Source of the DNA: Luteitalea sp.
Lineage (GTDB): Bacteria > Acidobacteriota > Vicinamibacteria > Vicinamibacterales > Vicinamibacteraceae
Length of the DNA: 64,000 nucleotides
Assembly (NCBI GenBank): GCA_009377495.1
Contig: WHTZ01000014.1
Coordinates: 45,172-109,171, forward strand
Direction: 5' to 3'
Below the pieces are notes generated by a model, which saw only the letters and a program-made list of their open reading frames with translations, was not told the origin of the DNA and ran no database searches. The translations under genes and the position numbers were made by a program. Positions 59,338-64,000 of the stretch are shown in pieces. Positions within the stretch are counted from its first letter, which is position 1, and each line of letters begins with the position of its first letter.

Positions 59338-60126
59338 GTGAACACGAACAGGATGAAAGCCAAGCTCCGGCGAGGCGACGTGGTGATCGGCGCCCTGAAC
59401 AATCTGCAGGCGCCCGCACTCATCGAGCTGTTGGGGCTGGTCGCCCTCGACTATGTGATTATCGACGCCGAACACACCGCGATCACCGCCGAATCGGCCG
59501 AGGGGCTCTATCGCGCCGCTGAGCTCCGACACCTGCCGGCCATTACCCGTGTGGGCGAGAACAGTCCCCAGGTGGTTCAGAAGTTCATGGACGCGGGAAG
59601 CATGGGCATCATGATGCCCATGGTCACCACGCCCGCGGAGGTCCAGCACGTCGTCGACGCCGTCAAGTATCCGCCGTTGGGCAAGCGGGGACTGGCAGCA
59701 AGTCGCGCATCGAACTGGTACCTGACCGCATCACCGGCAGACTACGTCCGGCTGGCCAATGAGGAAACGTTCGTGGCGATCCAGATCGAGACCCGGGAAG
59801 CCATCGACAACTTCGATGCGCTCGTCGACCACGATCAGGTGGATGCTGTCTTCTTTGGCCCGTCGGACATCTCGGCCGCGCTGGGCGTTCATGGGCAGCT
59901 GCGACACCCTGACGTGGTACGTATCATCGAGCGCTTGGGCCGGAAGGCCATCGCCCGCGGCAAGGTGGCAGGTACTCTGGCCCTGGAGCTGGAGGATTAC
60001 ACACGGTACCGCGCGATGGGATTCCTCTGGTTCGCCACCGTGATCCACCAACTCGTGCTCCGGGGAGTCCGCGGGTACCTGCAGGAGCTACACGCTCACG
60101 AGCGCGGGAGGGAACCGGCGAAATGA
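59338..60126 (+). CDS. HpcH/HpaI-family aldolase
   Basis: A 262-residue class II (metal-dependent) pyruvate aldolase: VIGALNNLQAPALIELLGLVALDYVIIDAEHTAIT, AITRVGENSPQVVQKFMDAGSMGIMMPMVTTPAE, FVAIQIETREAIDN (metal Glu) and FFGPSDISAALG (metal Asp). It should split a 2-keto-3-deoxy sugar acid to pyruvate and an aldehyde, as 2-keto-3-deoxy-L-rhamnonate and related aldolases do. GTG start at 59338 behind AGGGGG. It is followed by the second GntR gene after 28 bp and is one step downstream of the IlvD/Edd or enolase-type dehydratases in the likely pathway. Confidence 0.9.
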   Translation: MNTNRMKAKLRRGDVVIGALNNLQAPALIELLGLVALDYVIIDAEHTAITAESAEGLYRAAELRHLPAITRVGENSPQVVQKFMDAGSMGIMMPMVTTPAEVQHVVDAVKYPPLGKRGLAASRASNWYLTASPADYVRLANEETFVAIQIETREAIDNFDALVDHDQVDAVFFGPSDISAALGVHGQLRHPDVVRIIERLGRKAIARGKVAGTLALELEDYTRYRAMGFLWFATVIHQLVLRGVRGYLQELHAHERGREPAK

Positions 60127-60138
60127 ACGTAGCCGCGC

Positions 60139-60149
60139 GTATAATATAC
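60139..60149. promoter_or_regulatory. GntR-2 operator candidate at its own gene
   Basis: GTATAATATAC is a perfect palindrome about a central A, ending 5 bp before the gntR ATG at 60155, where it would also cover the ribosome site. Confidence 0.5.
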
Positions 60150-60154
60150 AGAAT

Positions 60155-60802
60155 ATGGCCCTGCAATATAACTCGAGAAGCCAGGTGGCTGTCGACCGAA
60201 TTCGAGAGGAGATCCTTTCCGGCAAGCTCCGTGGCGGCGTCAAGATCGACCAGACCCGCCTGACGCGCGAGCTGAAGATCAGCCACATTCCCCTGCGCGA
60301 GGCGCTCAAGCAACTAGAAGGGGAAGGCTATCTCGAAGTCGTCAGCTACGGCGGCGTCTACGTCAAAAAACTCAGCCGGGAGGAAATGGAAGACCTGTAC
60401 ATGATCAGGGCCGAGGTCGAGAGCTTGACGGCGGCGCTGGCCATCGACAATCTCACGCGAAACGATACGAAGCACCTCCGCGGACTGTTTCGTGAGATGA
60501 AGAAAGCCACGCAAGCGCTGGACTATGAGCGGCTGTTGCCACTCAACCAGGAGTTTCACTACGCGATCTATCGCGCCTGCAAGAGACAGTACCTCCTGCA
60601 GCTTCTGGACGACCTCTGGAACCAGTGCTCGCGCTATCGGATCATCGGCATGTTCCATCCAAAGCGGGCTCGTCAGGGGCTGGCAGAGCACGAGGCCATG
60701 CTCAAGGCCTGCGAACAGGGGGATCTGGCTGCGCTCCAGAAGGCGGTCCGCGCCAATGTCGACAACACTCGCCAGTACCTCTTGGAGTTCGGGCACTTGT
60801 AA
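60155..60802 (+). CDS. GntR-family (FCD) transcriptional regulator 2
   Basis: A 215-residue regulator with the winged helix SQVAVDRIREEILSGKLRGGVKIDQTRLTRELKISHIPLREALKQLEGEGYLE and an FCD domain (YMIRAEVESLTAALA, LNQEFHYAIYRACKRQYL, EHEAMLKACEQGDL, VRANVDNTRQYL). It probably senses a sugar acid of this locus. The TATAATATA palindrome at its start and in front of the aldolase/secreted protein and enolase-type genes would be its operator. It is distinct from GntR 1 at 39.8 kb in recognition-helix sequence (SHIPLREAL versus SKSPIREAL). Confidence 0.92.
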   Translation: MALQYNSRSQVAVDRIREEILSGKLRGGVKIDQTRLTRELKISHIPLREALKQLEGEGYLEVVSYGGVYVKKLSREEMEDLYMIRAEVESLTAALAIDNLTRNDTKHLRGLFREMKKATQALDYERLLPLNQEFHYAIYRACKRQYLLQLLDDLWNQCSRYRIIGMFHPKRARQGLAEHEAMLKACEQGDLAALQKAVRANVDNTRQYLLEFGHL

Positions 60803-60828
60803 ACGCACCGCGTAACAGTCCCACCGAC

Positions 60829-61500
60829 GTGTTCGCAGAGGACATACCGACCTATCGTTGTCAGAAGGTTGCGGCGTCGATGCTCGTGGACGGCGACCTC
60901 GACAAACAGCCGTGGACGTTGGCCCCCCGGATGCGGTTGAAGCACGCCGATGGGTCGGACGATTCCAGTCTCGTGACGGCGGCTGCTGCGTTGTGGACGG
61001 ATTCAGCCTTATTCGTCGCGTTCTGGTGCGAAGATCCCGACATCCGGGCCACGCTGATGTCGCGAGACGACAAAGTGTGGCAGGAGGAAGCCGTGGAGGT
61101 CTTTCTTCAGCCGGATCCACGATCAGAGACGTATTTCGAGTTCCAGCTGAGCCCGGCCAACGTCGTCCGCGATGTCTTGGTCACCAATCCGTCGCGAACG
61201 GGGGAGCGCTGCCACTTCGACGGTGAATGGGATTGTGATGGCCTGACGACCGCCGTCCAGCGGCGCGATCCCGGTGCCTGCGGGGATGCCGCGTGGGACT
61301 GGCGCACGGAAATGTCGATTCCGTTTCACGCGTTGGGCTTGGTGAACGCGCCCCGTGCGGGCGATGCATGGCGAGTCAACGTCTTCCGAATCGACCGGTA
61401 TCCGGCGGTGCAGTATCTGAGCTGGTCGCCGACACACGTCAGCCCCCAGCCTCAGTTCCATCTGCCGGCACGCTTTGGCACGCTTGTCTTCGCGCTGTAG
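60829..61500 (+). CDS. CBM9-like carbohydrate-binding domain protein
   Basis: A protein of about 223 residues built around a family 9 carbohydrate-binding (DOMON-like) beta-sandwich: VAASMLVDGDLDKQPWTLAPRM, AAALWTDSALFVAFWCEDPDI, KVWQEEAVEVFLQPD, YFEFQLSPANVVRDVLV, WRTEMSIPFHALG and WRVNVFRIDR. The start is uncertain; GTG at 60829 is taken because upstream in-frame codons overlap the GntR gene without any start. No signal peptide is visible, which is unusual for CBM9 proteins. It lies 26 bp after GntR 2 and 17 bp before the SDR gene. Confidence 0.72.
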   Translation: MFAEDIPTYRCQKVAASMLVDGDLDKQPWTLAPRMRLKHADGSDDSSLVTAAAALWTDSALFVAFWCEDPDIRATLMSRDDKVWQEEAVEVFLQPDPRSETYFEFQLSPANVVRDVLVTNPSRTGERCHFDGEWDCDGLTTAVQRRDPGACGDAAWDWRTEMSIPFHALGLVNAPRAGDAWRVNVFRIDRYPAVQYLSWSPTHVSPQPQFHLPARFGTLVFAL

Positions 61501-61517
61501 ACCAAGGAGCATGAGCC

Positions 61518-62309
61518 GTGAGCCTGACCGGAAAGGTGGCCATCGTGACGGGCGCCGTGCGGGGAATGGGTCGGGCGATTGCCCGACGTCTCTGCGAGGA
61601 TGGAGCCAGCGTCTTTGCGGTCGGACGAACGGGAGAAGAGGCTCCGGACGTCGTGGACCTTCTCTCCACGCTCGGCGAGTGTACCGCCTTCTATTGCGAC
61701 CTTGCCACGCCAGATCAGGCCGAGCAGGTGACCCGCGAATGCCTGAAGCGGTATGGACGCGTGGATATCGTCTGTAACAACGCCGCCACGGTCGGAGACC
61801 GCAGACCGATTCACGAGCAAGGTGCTCAGAGCTGGCACCACATCCTGCAGGTCAATCTGATCAGCCCGTTCCTGATCTGCAAGGCGGCGATTGCCGACAT
61901 GCTCTCACGTGGAGTCGCCGGGCGGATCGTCAACATCGCATCGATTCAAGCGTCGATGCCCCTTCCTCACTATGCACCGTACGCGGCATCGAAGGGCGGC
62001 CTGATTAGCTTTACCAAGAGCCTGGCCATTGAGTATGCGTCGCGGGGGATCATTTCCAACGCGATCGATGTGGGATGCGTCCTGTCAGAGGGGATGGAGG
62101 AGGCGTTGAAGAGCGCACATGCGGATCCGCGGGTCGACGAGACCGGCGCTCGGACCGGCGCCGCGACGCTGAACGGTCGCTTCGGGCTCCCGGCGGAGAT
62201 CGCCAGCCTCGTGCGGTTCCTGGTCTCAGAGGAGAACAGTCACGTCGTGGGTGCCGTAATCCGCGCAGATGGCGGGCGTTCCATCAGTCGCCAGCGAGAT
62301 CCCTACTAG
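61518..62309 (+). CDS. Short-chain dehydrogenase/reductase
   Basis: A 263-residue SDR. Cofactor motif VTGAVRGMG (residues 10-18), CNNAA (86-90), catalytic Ser142 in NIASIQ, Tyr155 and Lys159 in HYAPYAASKGG, and the C-terminal RADGGRSISRQ. NAD(H) preference is not clear because the residue after strand beta-2 is a Gly-Arg (VGRTGE), compatible with NADP. In a sugar-acid locus it would oxidise the free sugar or a keto-acid intermediate. GTG start at 61518. It is between the CBM9-like gene and the enolase-superfamily gene, with a GntR-2 motif following it. Confidence 0.9.
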   Translation: MSLTGKVAIVTGAVRGMGRAIARRLCEDGASVFAVGRTGEEAPDVVDLLSTLGECTAFYCDLATPDQAEQVTRECLKRYGRVDIVCNNAATVGDRRPIHEQGAQSWHHILQVNLISPFLICKAAIADMLSRGVAGRIVNIASIQASMPLPHYAPYAASKGGLISFTKSLAIEYASRGIISNAIDVGCVLSEGMEEALKSAHADPRVDETGARTGAATLNGRFGLPAEIASLVRFLVSEENSHVVGAVIRADGGRSISRQRDPY

Positions 62310-62370
62310 CCTTTCTCTGCTCGGAGATCATCCCCTGGCTCCTTTGTGAAAGGTCTGAGGTCGAGACAAG

Positions 62371-62381
62371 TTATATTATAA
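62371..62381. promoter_or_regulatory. GntR-2 operator candidate
   Basis: TTATATTATAA, a perfect palindrome about a central T; its core TATATTATA is the reverse complement of TATAATATA. It lies 61 bp before the enolase-superfamily gene. Confidence 0.35.
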
Positions 62382-62441
62382 ATTATTGTTCACTGCATTG
62401 TTGCCGCACAACCATGATCCGTTAGGCCGAAAGGATGTCTG

Positions 62442-63689
62442 GTGCGAATCGTAGGAATCGATGCCGCCATTCTCAGAGCGCCGCGACCCCGTCCGTACTG
62501 GGGAACGAGTGGCGTCGTGGTTCAGAAGCGTCCCGGCTACGAGCGGACGGACCCATTTGCCGATTTGAGCGCCGTCTATCCACCGCGTTGGCGCAACGAA
62601 GCGAGCTATCCACGCGATCTGACCACCCTGCTGGTCCGCCTCACCACCGAAGACGGCATCACCGGCATCGGTGAGTCAAAGGCGCCCGTCGGTCCACGTG
62701 GCGTCCGAATGCTCTTCGATGAGCTGTACCGCGACCTTCTGCTGGGTCAGAGCTCCGAAGACGTTCACCCCATCATGGAGCGCATCCTAGGCCTGATGCG
62801 GATTCGCGGACACGTACAGGGCTTTCACCAGGAGATTGCCAGCGGCATCGACATCGCACTGTGGGACATCAAGGGCAAGCGCGCTCGCCAGCCCGTCGCG
62901 AATCTCCTCGGCGGACAGTTTTGCCGGCAGATCCGCGTGTACGCCTCGGGTCTGCCAGGCCTGTCGTCGGGCGCGCCTTCAACCGAGGTGGAGGCGCTCC
63001 AGCAGCAGGCCAGCGAGGTGCTCGAGAAGGGCTACCGGGCGGTGAAAGTGGCGCTGGGCGCGGGCATCGAGGCGGACGTGCGCTCCGTGGCGGCCGTACG
63101 GGACGTGATCGGTCCCGACGTGACGCTGCTGACCGATGCCGTCGGCAGCTACGATGTGGACACCAGCCTGCGCCTGGCGAACCGCCTGACCGCCTACAAC
63201 GTGGCGTGGCTCGAAGCACCTCTCCCCTTCGACGACCTCGAAGGGTACGTGGACGTCAGCAAACGCAGTCCCATTCCAATCGCGTGTGATGTGGTGTGGG
63301 TCCCGTCTCTGGTTCGGCAACTGCTCCAGCGGGGTGCCCGCATTATCTTCCAGCCGGAAGTCCTGAAAGCCGGCGGAATCTCTGTCTGCAAGCACATTGC
63401 CGATCTGGCCGATACCTTCGGGCTGCCGTTTGCGCCGCACGTCAGCCAGGGCTCGGTCATCCAGTTTGCCGCCTCGCTCCAGGTGGCGGCGGCCTCGCCC
63501 AACTTTCTGATCTGCGAGTTTCCCTGGCGGGAGGAAGCGATGGGGAACGTCCTGCTGAAGAACCCCTTGCAGTTCGACCAAAGTTGCCTGGCCGTGCCAC
63601 AGGAGCCTGGCCTCGGGATCGAGCTCGATCCAGAAGCCCTCGATAAGGTCCTCGTGCCAGAGGCGGAGACCGTGCGTGATCCCCGATAG
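62442..63689 (+). CDS. Mandelate racemase/muconate lactonizing (enolase superfamily) protein
   Basis: A 415-residue enolase-superfamily protein. Metal ligands expected at Asp232 (LLTDAVGSY), Glu258 (WLEAPLPFDD) and Asp283 (IACDVVW), the last being Asp where many members have Glu; a basic His333 lies in FAPHVSQGS and Lys202 in AVKVAL. Many sugar-acid dehydratases (rhamnonate, fuconate, galactarate) belong here. Length and N-terminal capping domain are normal. GTG start at 62442. With the HpaI aldolase and SDR upstream it completes a possible non-phosphorylated sugar-acid route. Its stop overlaps the next gene by 14 bp. Confidence 0.9.
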   Translation: MRIVGIDAAILRAPRPRPYWGTSGVVVQKRPGYERTDPFADLSAVYPPRWRNEASYPRDLTTLLVRLTTEDGITGIGESKAPVGPRGVRMLFDELYRDLLLGQSSEDVHPIMERILGLMRIRGHVQGFHQEIASGIDIALWDIKGKRARQPVANLLGGQFCRQIRVYASGLPGLSSGAPSTEVEALQQQASEVLEKGYRAVKVALGAGIEADVRSVAAVRDVIGPDVTLLTDAVGSYDVDTSLRLANRLTAYNVAWLEAPLPFDDLEGYVDVSKRSPIPIACDVVWVPSLVRQLLQRGARIIFQPEVLKAGGISVCKHIADLADTFGLPFAPHVSQGSVIQFAASLQVAAASPNFLICEFPWREEAMGNVLLKNPLQFDQSCLAVPQEPGLGIELDPEALDKVLVPEAETVRDPR

Positions 63690-64000
63690 CGCAAGGCGCA
63701 GAACCCGGACGCTCAGGGGAATGACCTGGGCCCATGCGCGTGGTTATGCCCCGCTGGCAGCCACGGCACAGGCGTTTGTGGATGTCCGTCCCGACATCGA
63801 CATCACGTGGGACAGACGCTCCCTGGCGGAGTTCGGGGAGGGACATCTGGAACAGCTCGCCGAGGATTACGATCTGATTGTCTTTGATCATCCCTTCACG
63901 GGACTTGCCGCGGAGCGTCACCTCTTCGTTCCACTCGACCAGTATCTGGACACGGATGTCGTCGATCAGTTGAAAGAGGCAAGCGTTGGATGTTCCTACC
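63676..64000 (+). CDS. Solute-binding-like protein, N-terminal part (cut by window edge)
   Basis: A frame of 108 codons opens at GTG 63676 and runs off the right edge. Its start (MTWAHARGYAPLAATAQAF) and the continuation ITWDRRSLAEFGE, LAEDYDLIVFDHP and FVPLDQYLD resemble extracellular solute-binding proteins of sugar ABC transporters, of a type without a clear signal peptide. A GAGGCGGAG ribosome site lies inside the end of the enolase-type gene, giving a 14-bp overlap; ATG 63721 is an alternative start. The transporter's other parts would be beyond the window. Confidence 0.65.
   Translation, partial: MIPDSARRRTRTLRGMTWAHARGYAPLAATAQAFVDVRPDIDITWDRRSLAEFGEGHLEQLAEDYDLIVFDHPFTGLAAERHLFVPLDQYLDTDVVDQLKEASVGCSY

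Overview
The window is GC-rich, dense coding DNA from a Gram-negative, TonB-using heterotroph. I infer Acidobacteriota (probably the Vicinamibacteria side) from the combination of ADOP-type permeases with PadR regulators, a very large TonB receptor with a carboxypeptidase-like N-terminal domain, paired GMC dehydrogenase/gluconate-dehydrogenase-subunit-3 genes, Tat-exported Gfo/Idh/MocA and TIM-barrel proteins, and PQQ propeller proteins. There is no rRNA, so the placement is inference.

Layout. 0-1.5 kb: tail of one radical SAM/SPASM gene and a second radical SAM gene. 1.7-2.4 kb: Phd/PIN toxin-antitoxin pair. 2.5-12.7 kb: housekeeping mix (CoA transferase, YajQ, Tat Gfo/Idh/MocA, three-gene RsbU/RsbW/STAS partner switch, tRNA-dihydrouridine synthase, PadR, DoxX, hydrolase, DUF72). 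12.8-20.4 kb: an imuA-imuB-dnaE2 mutagenic-repair cassette broken up by an opposing PadR plus a decayed ADOP permease and several repeat families. 20.6-35.4 kb: Uma2 nuclease, TonB receptor, a GMC/subunit 3 pair, agmatine deiminase and N-carbamoylputrescine amidase, an intact ADOP permease, two PQQ-type propeller proteins.

35.4-49.3 kb is the most interesting part. One block encodes a D-2-hydroxyacid dehydrogenase, an Ldh2/ComC-type dehydrogenase, and a split UxaA/SuyAB-type lyase next to a GntR regulator. The other encodes a Gfo/Idh/MocA protein, an MFS transporter, a transaldolase-family enzyme with an altered TTNP motif, a GabD-like aldehyde dehydrogenase, a KduI/IolB-family isomerase and a ROK regulator. 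Read together this fits a complete sulfoquinovose route of the sulfo-transaldolase type that continues through sulfolactate to pyruvate and sulfite. This is inference from gene families and order; no biochemical proof is in the sequence.

49.4-64 kb holds a second carbohydrate-acid locus: a GMC/subunit 3 pair, a large TonB receptor, an IlvD/Edd sugar-acid dehydratase, a secreted 738-residue protein, an HpaI-type aldolase, a second GntR regulator, a CBM9-like protein, an SDR, an enolase-superfamily dehydratase and the start of a solute-binding-like protein. Two different short palindromes recur in front of these genes and at the two GntR starts, suggesting two local regulons.

Short repeats are unusually frequent: palindromes with a central CTAAAG/CTTTAG that supply gene stop codons, a 26-bp-arm inverted repeat present twice, CAGGGGTCAGG-type repeats around the mutasome, and small tandem repeats inserted in frame in dnaE2. 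No CRISPR array, tRNA or rRNA was seen.
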